DNA of 64,000 nucleotides from Halosimplex salinum (GTDB lineage Archaea; Halobacteriota; Halobacteria; Halobacteriales; Haloarculaceae). The stretch covers positions 1 through 64,000 of the forward strand of contig NZ_QWGG01000005.1 in the NCBI RefSeq assembly GCF_003730195.1, read 5' to 3'. The notes under the pieces were generated by a model. The model saw nothing but the letters and a program-made list of their open reading frames with translations. It searched no databases and was not told the origin of the DNA. Below, one piece after another: positions 43,157-52,041 of the stretch. A program made the position numbers and the translations under genes. Every line of letters begins with the position of its first letter. Position 1 is the first letter of the stretch.

Positions 43157-45952
43157 CTAGATCGTCAGCAGTTTCTCGAGGACGGCCTCCGAGACCGCTT
43201 GGTCGGGGTCGAACGCCGCCGACTCGGCGTACGCGACGAGCGACCGCCCGAACGCTCGCACGGCGGGGTCGTCGTCGGCCGCGAACAGATCGACCGCACA
43301 GACCAGCAGATTCCCGTCACCGACGGCCGATTCGAAGACGAGGCCCAGTCGCTGGTTGCGCTCGACGTTGTCGATCACGCGGACCAGCGGCTCGAAGTCG
43401 TCGGGCGCGTCGTCCAGCACGACCGCGCGGGCGTTCGAGAGGAGGTGCCACCACTGCCAGTCGCCGTGGCTGTCCGTCGGGAAGCCGTCGAGCAGGGGGT
43501 GATCGGGGTCACAGCGCGGGCCCATCGTCCCCGCGGGCGCGTTGCGCTTGAACAGCGCGTACGACCAGAAACAGGGGGCGAACGCCGACTCGACGGAGTG
43601 GCGCAGGTCCTCGTGGCGGGGGACGAGGATCACGTCTTCGCCCGCGTCGAGCAACTCGCGGGTCTCCGCGTTGAAGGCCCGGCGGACGGTCACCGCGGCG
43701 TCCGCGGACCCGCCGAACGCTCCCGCGTCGGCGTCGACAGCGGGCAGGTCAGCGGGGTACACCCACACGTCGTAGTCGGTGGCAGCACCGGTGGCCTCGA
43801 CGGTCACCGAGAGCGTGAGACGGACGGGCGCGTCGACGCCGTCGGCGCTCGCGAGGGCGTCGGCGAAGTCGATCTCGATGGGCCCGAGATCCACGAGTTC
43901 GCCCTGGGGTACGTCCGTGGCAGGGAGCGCTCCCGTCGCGACCACGGCGCCCGAGTCCTCGGACCCGTCGGCGGCTGTCAGCGTCCATTCGGCGACGGCG
44001 CTCTCGTGGCGCTCCGGGCCGAAGTGCGCCAGTTGCACGTCCGCAGAGACCGACTCGCCGGCCGAGACCGTCCGCGCGTCCAGGCGGACCAGCGGGACGC
44101 TCTCGGCGCAGAACCGCCGCCAGTCGGCGGGGTCGATCAGTCCCTTGGACTCGCGGAACGGGTCGAGAATCCCGACCAGCGCGGTCCCCTGTCCGGGGAA
44201 GTCCTCCAGTTGCAGGAGCTGGAACCCGCCGAACCCGGGCGTCCGCAGGGCGGCCTCGACCTCCTCGCGGTAACACTGCACCGAGAGGCGTCCTGAGGCG
44301 TCGGCAAAGTCGCCCGCGCGGTCCAGCAGGCCGTGGGCTTCGAGGTGGTCGCGCTTGAGTTCGAGGTTCCGGGGCGCGAGGACGCCGTCGTAGCGGTCCA
44401 GCCCGGCGAAGTCGGGGTAGGTCTGGTACTGCCCGATCTCGTGGGCGACGACGGGGACCGGGATGTCCTCGACGGCCTCGCAGTAGTCGGTCGTCGTCGC
44501 GGGCGGCGCCTCGTCGATGGCGGCCCCGCGGACCATCTCCCGGCCCGAGTCGGCGTCGGTCGGGATCGGCGGGACCGACGCGGTCGTCCAGTAGTCGTCC
44601 GCGTCGGTGAGCGTCGAGTCGCTGAGCCCGTTGTACGAGCCGCAGGCGTACAGCCGCCGCGGGTCCCGCTCCCGGAGGGTTTCGACCAGATCGCTCATCG
44701 CTTCGAAGTCGCCCGAGAGCTCGTTGCCCAGCGCGAACATGACGAACGACGGGTGGTCGCCGTACTCGTCGAGGATCCGCTCGGCCTCGGCGCGGTAGAA
44801 GGCGGCCGCGTCCGGGTCCTCGAAGGCGCCGCCGTTGTTCCACAGCGGGAGCTCCGGCTGGAGGTAGATCCCCAGTTCGTCGGCGGCGCGGAAGGCGGCC
44901 TCCGGGGGGCACCAGCTGTGGAACCGGTAGTGGTTGAGGCCGTACTCCTGTGCAGTCTCGAAGACCTCGCGCCACGCCGCCTCGTCGGTCGGCGGGTAGC
45001 CCATCTCCGGGAAGATACAGCAGTCGACGTTCCCCCGGAGGAAGGTGGTCTTGCCGTTGACCGCGAACTGCGTCCCGTCGCGCTCGAACGACCGGACGCC
45101 GAAGATCGTGTCGGTGGCGTGGGCGTAGTCGATGCCGTCGGCAGTCGCGTCCAGCGTCGCGGTCAGTTCGTAGCGGTCGGGGTCGAACTCGTCCCACCGG
45201 AGCGGGTCGCCGAGGTCGTAGTCGATAGCGAGGGTCGTCGACTCGCCGTCGACGCGAACGGACGCCGTCTGGGGATCGACGGCGTGGGTTCCGTCGGCGC
45301 TCTCGGCGGCCAGTTCGACTGACCCCTCGGCGGCCGCCCCCGTCCGGTTCCCGACGGTCACTTCGACGCGCGCGGTCCCGGCCGCGGGGTCCGTGGAGAC
45401 CCGACAGTCGTCGATCCAGACGGGGGCGGTGGCGACCAGTTCCAGGCCGCCGACGACGCCGTTCCAGTTGGTCTGGGTGTGTTCTGTCGCGGCGTGGGAG
45501 CGCTGGACGCCCGGGAACGCGACCGGTTCCGAGCCGGTGTCGATCCGGAGCGTCAGGGCGTGTTCGCCGGGGTCGAGGGCGTCGGTGAGGTCGTACTCGT
45601 GGGGCGTCGAGAGGCTGTCGTCCCGACCGGCAGGGTCACCGTCGACCCACACCCGGGTCGGACGGGTGCGTTCGAGTCGGAGGACGACGCGTCTGTCGGC
45701 CCACGCGTCCGGGATCTCGACGGTCGTGCGGTACCAGGCCGCGCCCTCGTACCGATACCGGCGGGTCAGGTGCCCCGGCGTCCGTTCGGTCGTGCGCTCG
45801 CCCGCCCCGGCCTCGTCGGTCGTCCCGGGGAGCGCGATGCTGTCGTCGAAGTCGGTCGACGGCGGTCGCTCGGCGTCCACTCCGTCGTCGGGGTCGAGTG
45901 TGAACTCCCAGCGACCGGCCAGATCGATCCGGTCGGTAACGGAATCGGCCAT
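43157..45952 (-). CDS. GH2 family glycoside hydrolase, beta-galactosidase-like
   Basis: A 931-aa cytoplasmic enzyme. Layout: jelly-roll sugar-binding domain (LAGRWEFTLDPDDG to about residue 190), immunoglobulin-like domain, TIM barrel, then extra C-terminal domains. The acid Glu lies in MFALGNELSGD (near residue 406). VVAHEIGQYQTYPDF (near 500) may hold the nucleophile. DECC-type placement is consistent with GH2, but the sub-family (galactosidase, glucuronidase, mannosidase) is not clear; galactan side chains of rhamnogalacturonan are a plausible target. A TATA box at 45976-45985 on this strand supports the ATG at 45952 over a GTG at 45958. Confidence 0.85.
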   Translation of the reverse strand: MADSVTDRIDLAGRWEFTLDPDDGVDAERPPSTDFDDSIALPGTTDEAGAGERTTERTPGHLTRRYRYEGAAWYRTTVEIPDAWADRRVVLRLERTRPTRVWVDGDPAGRDDSLSTPHEYDLTDALDPGEHALTLRIDTGSEPVAFPGVQRSHAATEHTQTNWNGVVGGLELVATAPVWIDDCRVSTDPAAGTARVEVTVGNRTGAAAEGSVELAAESADGTHAVDPQTASVRVDGESTTLAIDYDLGDPLRWDEFDPDRYELTATLDATADGIDYAHATDTIFGVRSFERDGTQFAVNGKTTFLRGNVDCCIFPEMGYPPTDEAAWREVFETAQEYGLNHYRFHSWCPPEAAFRAADELGIYLQPELPLWNNGGAFEDPDAAAFYRAEAERILDEYGDHPSFVMFALGNELSGDFEAMSDLVETLRERDPRRLYACGSYNGLSDSTLTDADDYWTTASVPPIPTDADSGREMVRGAAIDEAPPATTTDYCEAVEDIPVPVVAHEIGQYQTYPDFAGLDRYDGVLAPRNLELKRDHLEAHGLLDRAGDFADASGRLSVQCYREEVEAALRTPGFGGFQLLQLEDFPGQGTALVGILDPFRESKGLIDPADWRRFCAESVPLVRLDARTVSAGESVSADVQLAHFGPERHESAVAEWTLTAADGSEDSGAVVATGALPATDVPQGELVDLGPIEIDFADALASADGVDAPVRLTLSVTVEATGAATDYDVWVYPADLPAVDADAGAFGGSADAAVTVRRAFNAETRELLDAGEDVILVPRHEDLRHSVESAFAPCFWSYALFKRNAPAGTMGPRCDPDHPLLDGFPTDSHGDWQWWHLLSNARAVVLDDAPDDFEPLVRVIDNVERNQRLGLVFESAVGDGNLLVCAVDLFAADDDPAVRAFGRSLVAYAESAAFDPDQAVSEAVLEKLLTI

Positions 45953-45975
45953 CGCCACCAGAGACGACCGAGGTC

Positions 45976-45985
45976 GTTATAACGC
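45976..45985 (-). promoter_or_regulatory. TATA box of the GH2 gene, self-complementary
   Basis: CGTTATAACG is a perfect 10-bp palindrome centred about 28 bp before the ATG at 45952. Confidence 0.65.
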
Positions 45986-46029
45986 TGGCGTCGCCGGAAG
46001 CGGAACCGCGCCCGGTCGAGACCCGGATC

Positions 46030-47172
46030 TCAGCCGTCGAGCGGCCGGGACTCGGTGACGACCACCGTCTGCCCCGACCGCTCGTAGGACGGGTCGACGA
46101 ACTGGAGGGGGTCGTCGCGCTCGCCGTCGCGGAGCCAGTTCGACTCCACCCACGACCGGGTCGCGTCGGCGTCCGCCTCCCCGTCGGGGAACGCGGCGAC
46201 GAACCGGCGGTCGACCACCGGGTCCTCGGGCGCCTCGGTCGCGGTGGGAGCCGCCGTCTCGGTCGCGGCCGGCGATCTGTCGTCGGCCGTCGCGTCGCCG
46301 TCGGTGCCGGACGCCGTCTCGACCGGCGTCGTGGTGCCGACCGCGCCTCGGCCCGCCCAGCGGACCGTCAGCGCGAACCCGCCCGCGCGGGCGCCGTCGG
46401 GCGCCCAGGAGCTCCCGGCGAAGGCCCCGCCGTCCGTGCGGAAGCGCGCGAAGACGAAGTCCGCCTCGGGGAGGCGTTCGACGAGCGCCCGGTCGGCGGC
46501 CGAGTAGCAGTGTCCGGGATGGGCGTCACCGCGCGCGGTGTCGAGGAGGCGCTCGATGCGCGCCGTCGCGTCGACGGCGACCGGATCGGCGGCCTTCGGT
46601 GCGGCGACGACGTGGTCGTCGTCGAAAGCGAGGGCGTTGACCTTGCTCCCGGAGACGCCGCGGCGCTGAAAGCCGCGGTAGTCCGAGGCCTCCGTGAGTT
46701 CCGCGCTGCGGAAGCCGGTGCCCTGGAGGCGGGTGAGCCACCGCCAGCGCTCCTCGGAGTAGTCGAAGACGACGTACAGCGCCGGGCGCTCGCTGGGCGG
46801 TCGGAGCGCCGTCACCCGGTCGAGTTCGGGAAAGGGCATCGCGGCGGCCTCCGCGAGTTCGCGGCTGTACCAGAGGTACGGCCGCAGTCCGCGGTAGAGG
46901 TCCGAATGCGGCATCAGGAACCGGGGGCGGGCGCTGGCGAACGCGAGCGTCGGAGCGTCGTAGTCGCCGGGTCGGAGCCGCAGGAGCCAGTCGTCGTACA
47001 GCGCCTCGGCGTCGGTGTCCCCGGAGGCGCACGTGGAGTCGCGTGGCGTCGGCGTCCCGCCCCCGAGGACACGTCGCTGGCACCCCGCGAGCGACGCCGC
47101 CCCGACGGCGGCCCCGAGCGCTCGCAGACAGGCCCGCCGCGTGCGGTCGTCAGTCCGACCGGACTCGTCCAT
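46030..47172 (-). CDS. Haloarchaeal Tat lipoprotein of unknown function
   Basis: A 380-aa protein. The N terminus RTRRACLRALGAAVGAASLAGC holds a Tat motif and a lipobox with Cys31. The body contains LYDDWLLRLRPGDYDAPTLAFASARP, RVTALRPPSERPALYVVFDY and an acidic Thr/Ala-rich stretch near 290-330 that looks disordered. No catalytic motif is recognised. I chose the ATG at 47172 because the upstream extension to 47331 is Arg/Pro-rich and not protein-like. It is likely anchored on the outer face of the membrane. It sits at the right edge of the pectin genes without a functional link. Confidence 0.7.
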   Translation of the reverse strand: MDESGRTDDRTRRACLRALGAAVGAASLAGCQRRVLGGGTPTPRDSTCASGDTDAEALYDDWLLRLRPGDYDAPTLAFASARPRFLMPHSDLYRGLRPYLWYSRELAEAAAMPFPELDRVTALRPPSERPALYVVFDYSEERWRWLTRLQGTGFRSAELTEASDYRGFQRRGVSGSKVNALAFDDDHVVAAPKAADPVAVDATARIERLLDTARGDAHPGHCYSAADRALVERLPEADFVFARFRTDGGAFAGSSWAPDGARAGGFALTVRWAGRGAVGTTTPVETASGTDGDATADDRSPAATETAAPTATEAPEDPVVDRRFVAAFPDGEADADATRSWVESNWLRDGERDDPLQFVDPSYERSGQTVVVTESRPLDG

Positions 47173-47310
47173 GGGTGGCGGTCGGTGCGGTCCGGGCAAA
47201 AAGGTGCCGTTCACCCGCGCCGGCTGGCGGATCGACCGCCGAGAGCGCCGCGTGGGCGAGTCGCCGGCAGCGCGGCGGGAGCGGGGTGGAGCGGAGCGTC
47301 CCGAAACGGA

Positions 47311-47316
47311 TATATG
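47311..47316 (+). promoter_or_regulatory. TATA box of the lipoprotein gene at 47342
   Basis: TATATG is centred about 28 bp before the ATG at 47342, predicting a leaderless mRNA. Confidence 0.65.
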
Positions 47317-47341
47317 CAGCCTCACTAACACCTATCGTATC

Positions 47342-48022
47342 ATGGCACCGTTCGACAGGCGGTCGGTCCTCGCAGCGCTGGGTAGCACGGTCGGGACAGG
47401 TGTGCTGGCCGGGTGTTCGGATTCGTCGGGTGACGGCACCGACGAGGGCGGTACGAACCGCGTGGGCGACACGGCGACGGTCGACGGACTCGACGTGACC
47501 CTCCTCGTCGGCGAGCTCCGCCAGAGCGTCACGGTGACCCCTCCGCCGGAACGGTACGGGAACGACGAGACGCCGGAGGGGACGCCGACAACCCGAACGA
47601 TCGAGAGCTCCGACGGCCGCCAGTTCGTCGTGGTCGTCCTCCGGCTCTCGAACGACACGGACGAGCCGCTCGGCGTGCCGATGCCCGGCGGGACGGTCAT
47701 CTCGGAGGGCGAGATATACCTCCACAAGCGCGGGACGGAGGGAGACCCCACCGACGAGAACCTCACGCAGGTCCCCGTGGAGGGCAACGAGCCGGTGACG
47801 GTCGACGGCAGGCTCGTCCGCGAGGAGACGATCTACGACCGTCTCACGTTCGCTCTGGGGGACTACCGGGCCGAGCTCCCGCCGGGCGAGTCGGCCACGG
47901 GCTGGATCCTCTACGACGTCGGCGCGGACGTGACCCTCGACCGGTTGAAACTCGTCGCCGACCTCAATCCCAGGACGCTGAACAGGCGCGTCGAGTGGGA
48001 ACTGGCGGCGCCCTCGGAGTGA
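47342..48022 (+). CDS. Tat lipoprotein with DUF4352-like immunoglobulin fold
   Basis: A 226-aa protein with FDRRSVLAALGS and lipobox LAGC (Cys25). The body reads like the secreted Ig-fold proteins of the DUF4352/telokin type: RQFVVVVLRLSNDTDEPLGV followed by LPPGESATGWILYDVG. Role unknown; such proteins are extracellular and often membrane-anchored. The start is fixed by the leaderless TATA spacing and by the signal peptide. Confidence 0.72.
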   Translation: MAPFDRRSVLAALGSTVGTGVLAGCSDSSGDGTDEGGTNRVGDTATVDGLDVTLLVGELRQSVTVTPPPERYGNDETPEGTPTTRTIESSDGRQFVVVVLRLSNDTDEPLGVPMPGGTVISEGEIYLHKRGTEGDPTDENLTQVPVEGNEPVTVDGRLVREETIYDRLTFALGDYRAELPPGESATGWILYDVGADVTLDRLKLVADLNPRTLNRRVEWELAAPSE

Positions 48023-48241
48023 GCGGCGCCTCGACCGCGCCTGTTCGGTCGTCAGTCGGACGCGGACTCGCCCGCCGCCCTCCCTTCCCACGCCCGGTGG
48101 CCCGCGGACACGTGGAACGTCTGCGTGCCGCTCGACCGGCCGGAATGGGCGGCCTCGTCCGGTCGCGACGCCGCGGGACGGACCGATCGCGGCGACCGCC
48201 GCGCCACAGGGTTTTAGAGAGACCGGCGGATAGGGAGGGGT

Positions 48242-48442
48242 ATGAACAGGCAGTTCTGGAAGGGAGTCCTCATCGTCGCCGTGGTACTGCAGGGGATCCT
48301 CGTCGCGTCGATGCTCTCGGTCGATTCTGACTCGCCGACGTTCGTCGTGTCGGTGCTCGCGACCGTCCACCTCGTCGCCGGGATGGTGATCGTCGGGTCG
48401 ATGCTCTACTTCGAGTGGGACCCGTTCGAGCCGCTCAGGTAG
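48242..48442 (+). CDS. Small membrane protein with YFEWD tail
   Basis: A 66-aa protein with two hydrophobic segments (about 8-25 and 35-55) and C terminus GSMLYFEWDPFEPLR. It matches the 67-aa protein at 7614-7817 in length, topology and tail. A box TTTTAG at 48211-48216 lies about 28 bp before the ATG. Function unknown. The preceding 200 bp hold nothing recognisable. Confidence 0.7.
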   Translation: MNRQFWKGVLIVAVVLQGILVASMLSVDSDSPTFVVSVLATVHLVAGMVIVGSMLYFEWDPFEPLR

Positions 48443-48461
48443 AAACGCGGTGACGGCGGCC

Positions 48462-48725
48462 TCAGCTCGCGCCCGGTCCGGCCATGTCCCGGACGATCGA
48501 GACGCCGCGGGACACGTAGAGGACGAGGTAGCCGAACAGGCCGAGTGTGCCGGCGCCGATGCCGTAGATTGCGAACCACCCGGCTGCGATCGCCGGGACG
48601 CCCGGCACGTCGACGGCGCTCAGGACGCCGGCGACGGCGAACAGCAACGCCGAGACGAGCAACAGCAGCCCGAGTATCGGGTGGTCGAAGTAGTCCGACA
48701 GCAGTGACGCGGAGTACCGTAGCAT
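48462..48725 (-). CDS. Small membrane protein, unknown function
   Basis: An 87-aa protein with at least two long hydrophobic segments (HPILGLLLLVSALLFAVAGVL, then IAAGWFAIYGIGAGTLGLFG onward). No family recognised. It lies downstream of the second ABC operon on the same strand, 41 nt away, so it may be read through with it. It converges with the small gene at 48242. Confidence 0.6.
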   Translation of the reverse strand: MLRYSASLLSDYFDHPILGLLLLVSALLFAVAGVLSAVDVPGVPAIAAGWFAIYGIGAGTLGLFGYLVLYVSRGVSIVRDMAGPGAS

Positions 48726-48766
48726 GTGTGAGTGATTATCGTGGTTTCAGTTAGTCGTTGCGGTGC

Positions 48767-49921
48767 CTACAGCGGGATCTCGCGGTCGCCGCCGTGGATC
48801 GACTCGCTGTCCCAGTACTCGTGGGTGGGCTCCTCGCGGAAACAGGCCGCCCGGTGTTCGCGCTCCTCGCCGCCGATGAGGTCGGGGTCGACCTCGGTGC
48901 AGACCTCGTGGGCCTTCGGACACGTCGTGTGGAACCGGCAGCCGCTGGGGATGTTCCGCGGGTCCGGCGCCTCGTCGGACATCATCGGCGACTCGTCGGT
49001 GATGGTCTCGCGGGCCTCGTCGGGGTCGAGCGGGAGCGACGCCCACTTGAGGATCTGCGTGTAGGGGTGGCTCGGGTCGTTGATGATATCGTCGGCCGAC
49101 CCGACCTCGACGATCCGGCCGAGGTACATCACCGCGATGCGGCCGTCCGCCTTGTCGGCGATGTACCGGGCGTTGGTGAGGTTGTGCGAGACGAACAGGT
49201 AGGAGGTCCCGAACATCTCCTGCAGGTCGAGCAGGAGGTCCATGATGTCGATGCGCAGGCTCACGTCCAGCGCCGAGACCACCTCGTCGGCGAGGATGAG
49301 GTCCGGCTCGAGCAGCATCGCGCGGATGATCGCCACGCGCTGTTTCTCGCCGCCGCTGAGCTCGTGGGGGTACCGCTCCATGTAGTCCTCCGGCGGGGCG
49401 ATGCCCGTGGTCTGGAGCATGGTCGAGATGCGCTCCTGCCGGTCGTTGAGGTCCATAGTCGGGTACCACAGCTTCAGCGGTTCGGCCAGTTGCGACCGGA
49501 TCGTCCGGTAGGGGTTCAGCGCCGCGTCGGAGTCCTGGTGGACGATCTGGAGCGCCCGACGGATGTCCTCGGCGTACACCTCGCCCGCGTGCTCGCCGCG
49601 TTCGACGGCCTCGATGTCGTAGCCGCGGTACTTGACCGAGCCGGCGGTGGGCTCCTGGAGCCCGATGGCGGTCCGGCCCAGCGTCGTCTTGCCCGACCCG
49701 GACTCGCCGATCAGGACGACGACGTCCTCCTCGCCGATCTCCAGCGAGACGTCGTCGACCGCGTGGACGGGTTCCTCGCCCATCCCGAGACGGTCGGTCA
49801 CGCTGTCGGGGAGCGCCGATTCGAGCAGCGACTCGTCCTGGTACTCCACGGAGACGTTCTCCATCGACAGCACCGGTTCGTCGTTGTCGATCACGTCCTC
49901 GTCCGTATCGATCGTGCTCAT
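48767..49921 (-). CDS. ABC importer ATPase, DppF type (second system)
   Basis: A 384-aa ATPase with Walker A GESGSGKTT (about residues 70-78), LSGGEKQR, Walker B LILADEVVSALD, and the Cys-rich tail CRFHTTCPKAHEVC. An insertion between the start and Walker A (SLLESALPDSVTDRLGMGEE) is unusual but also appears in the C-half of the fused ATPase as an acidic stretch. Conserved sequence begins at MSTIDTDED, so I chose the ATG at 49921, which overlaps the stop of the preceding ATPase by 4 nt (ATGA). It is the last gene of the permease/ATPase operon. Confidence 0.9.
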   Translation of the reverse strand: MSTIDTDEDVIDNDEPVLSMENVSVEYQDESLLESALPDSVTDRLGMGEEPVHAVDDVSLEIGEEDVVVLIGESGSGKTTLGRTAIGLQEPTAGSVKYRGYDIEAVERGEHAGEVYAEDIRRALQIVHQDSDAALNPYRTIRSQLAEPLKLWYPTMDLNDRQERISTMLQTTGIAPPEDYMERYPHELSGGEKQRVAIIRAMLLEPDLILADEVVSALDVSLRIDIMDLLLDLQEMFGTSYLFVSHNLTNARYIADKADGRIAVMYLGRIVEVGSADDIINDPSHPYTQILKWASLPLDPDEARETITDESPMMSDEAPDPRNIPSGCRFHTTCPKAHEVCTEVDPDLIGGEEREHRAACFREEPTHEYWDSESIHGGDREIPL

Positions 49922-50976
49922 TCTGAATCGTCCTCCGAGAGGCTGACGGGCAGTTCCTTCCGGGCGCGGTCCGGGTAGAAACACGCCACGTCGTGGTCGT
50001 CTTCCAGTTCGATCAGCTCGGGGTCCTCGATGGTACAGCGGTCGTCCGCGATGGGACAGCGCGGACTGTAGGAACACCCCGAGGGGATGTTGATCGGGTC
50101 CGGGCTCGACCCCTCGATGGTGGCGATGTCGTCGACCGCCATCGCCAGGTTCGGCGTCGACCGCAACAGCGCCCGCGTGTACGGGTGTGCACCCTCGTGC
50201 ATCACGTCCCGGGTCTCGCCGAGTTCGACGAACTCGAAGGCGTACATCACCCCGAGGCGGTCGACGAAGCCCGAGACCACCGGGAGGTCGTGGCTGATGA
50301 CGATCAGCGTGATGTCGTACTCCTCCTTGATGGTGTAGAGCAGGCGCAGGATCGACCGCTGCATCAGCAGGTCGAGCGCCGCCGTCGGCTCGTCGAGGAT
50401 CAGCACGTCGGGTTCGAGGAGCAGTCCCAGCGCGACCAGCGCCCGCTGTCGCTGTCCGCCCGAGAGCTCGTGCTGGTACTCGTCGAGGATCGCGTCGGGG
50501 TCGAGGTTGAGGTCCCGCATGATAGAGCGGGCCCGCTCCATCCCCTCGTCCTTGTCGGCGTTGTGCGCCGAGAGCGTCTCCTCGAAGTGGGTCCGGATCG
50601 GCTTGGTGGGGTTGAAGGAACTCATCGCGCCCTGGGAGACCAGCGCGATCTCCTCCCAGCGGAGCCGCTTGGTGTCTCCGCCCTCCAGTTCCGTGATGTC
50701 GATCGGATCGCCCTCGTCGGGGTAGTAGGTGATACTCCCCTGGAGACGTCCCGGTTCCTCGACGGCGTCCATCAGCGTCGAGGCGAACATCGACTTGCCC
50801 GACCCGGACTCGCCGACGATGCCGAGGGTCTCCCCGCGGTAGATGTCGAGGTTGATCTCGTTCAGGACACGCGCCTGGCCGCGACCCATTTCGTACGTGA
50901 CGGTGGCGTCGCGGACCTCCAGGACGGTGTCGCGGTTCTCCTGCGGTCGGCCGGTCGCGAATTCTGATTCAGACAT
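49918..50976 (-). CDS. ABC importer ATPase, DppD type (second system)
   Basis: A 352-aa ATPase with GESGSGKS, HELSGGQRQR and VLILDEPTAALDLLMQRS, plus the CSYSPRCPI tail. It is clearly paralogous to the N-half of the fused ATPase at 12144: GAMSSFNP, RTHFEETLSAH, PTAALDLLMQRSI and AHPYTRALL are shared. It overlaps the DppF gene by 4 nt and begins 6 nt after the permease stop. Confidence 0.92.
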   Translation of the reverse strand: MSESEFATGRPQENRDTVLEVRDATVTYEMGRGQARVLNEINLDIYRGETLGIVGESGSGKSMFASTLMDAVEEPGRLQGSITYYPDEGDPIDITELEGGDTKRLRWEEIALVSQGAMSSFNPTKPIRTHFEETLSAHNADKDEGMERARSIMRDLNLDPDAILDEYQHELSGGQRQRALVALGLLLEPDVLILDEPTAALDLLMQRSILRLLYTIKEEYDITLIVISHDLPVVSGFVDRLGVMYAFEFVELGETRDVMHEGAHPYTRALLRSTPNLAMAVDDIATIEGSSPDPINIPSGCSYSPRCPIADDRCTIEDPELIELEDDHDVACFYPDRARKELPVSLSEDDSE

Positions 50977-50982
50977 GTGTGA

Positions 50983-52035
50983 TCACTGCTGGAATCCCAG
51001 CTGGGAGACGCCGCCTTCTTCGATGTCGGTCTCGTCGATGTCCTCCTCCACGTCGGCCTTGCGCGCCTCGTGGCGCGCCCTGACGCGCGGGTTGAAGACC
51101 TGGTCGAACGCCTGCGCGAGCAGCGTCAGCCCGAAGGTCAACATCGCGATGGTCAGGGCAGGCACGAGCAGCCAGTGAGCGTTCTCGAACGACGCGAGGA
51201 TGTTCGAGTTCTCGTAGGCGCTGTTGAGGACGACGCCCCAGTTGGCGCTGGTGTAGGGCAGCAGCCCCAGGAAGTACAGGCCGACCGACGCGAAGATGAC
51301 CGAACGTGCGGTCGACATGAACCGCAGCGTCACCAGCGGAAGCAGGTCCGGCAGGACCTGCTTCATCAGCACCGTCGAGGTCGACTGTCCCATCGTCCGG
51401 GAGGCCTCGACGTACTCGACGTTGCGGAGCGGGAGGACCTGCGCGCGGATCCCGCGAGCCAGGCCCGCCCACGCCTGGACGGTCAGGATGACCCCGATCA
51501 GGTAGGGGTTGCGCGGCTCGATGATCGCCGCGAGGATCAGGAGTAGCGGCAGTGCCGGGATCGACGCCACCACGTCGGTGACCGTCATGAGGATCTTGTC
51601 GGTGTTGCCGCCGGTGTACCCGGAGACGAGGCCGACGACGACGCCCAGCGTGTTCCCGAAGATGGCGCCCGCGAGCATCATCTTCAGCATCTTGGGCGTC
51701 GCGTGAGCCATCAGCGGCAGGAGGCCGCGCCCGACGCCGTCACTGCCCAGCAGGTACCGGAGGTCAGGTTGTTCGAGCGGGCTCAGGAGTCGGTTGATCG
51801 GGTCGACCGACGGCTCGGGGATGACCACGACGCCGACGGTTCCCACGAGGACGTAGAACGTCACCAGGAGCAGGCCGAACCGGCCGCGGTAGTCGCTCCA
51901 GAGGACCCGCAGCGGCGCGACGACCCAGCGACCGAACACGACCTCGTAGATGTCCATCGCGGTCGCGTCGTAGTCGGACTGCGATCTAAACGGCGATTCG
52001 TCGTCTTTCTCGGCCGGAGATTCTCCAGTTCCCAT
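50983..52035 (-). CDS. ABC importer permease, DppC type (second system)
   Basis: A 350-aa integral membrane protein. A short charged N terminus precedes the first membrane segment (LLLVTFYVLVGTVGVVVI, about residues 54-71). The EAA loop VEASRTMGQSTSTVLMKQVLPDLLP lies near 205-229. Features match the DppC-type permease at 10919, including LYFLGLLPYTSANWGV against LYFLGVLPFSDANWGV. It follows the DppB-type gene after 6 nt. Confidence 0.9.
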   Translation of the reverse strand: MGTGESPAEKDDESPFRSQSDYDATAMDIYEVVFGRWVVAPLRVLWSDYRGRFGLLLVTFYVLVGTVGVVVIPEPSVDPINRLLSPLEQPDLRYLLGSDGVGRGLLPLMAHATPKMLKMMLAGAIFGNTLGVVVGLVSGYTGGNTDKILMTVTDVVASIPALPLLLILAAIIEPRNPYLIGVILTVQAWAGLARGIRAQVLPLRNVEYVEASRTMGQSTSTVLMKQVLPDLLPLVTLRFMSTARSVIFASVGLYFLGLLPYTSANWGVVLNSAYENSNILASFENAHWLLVPALTIAMLTFGLTLLAQAFDQVFNPRVRARHEARKADVEEDIDETDIEEGGVSQLGFQQ

Positions 52036-52041
52036 ACGTGA

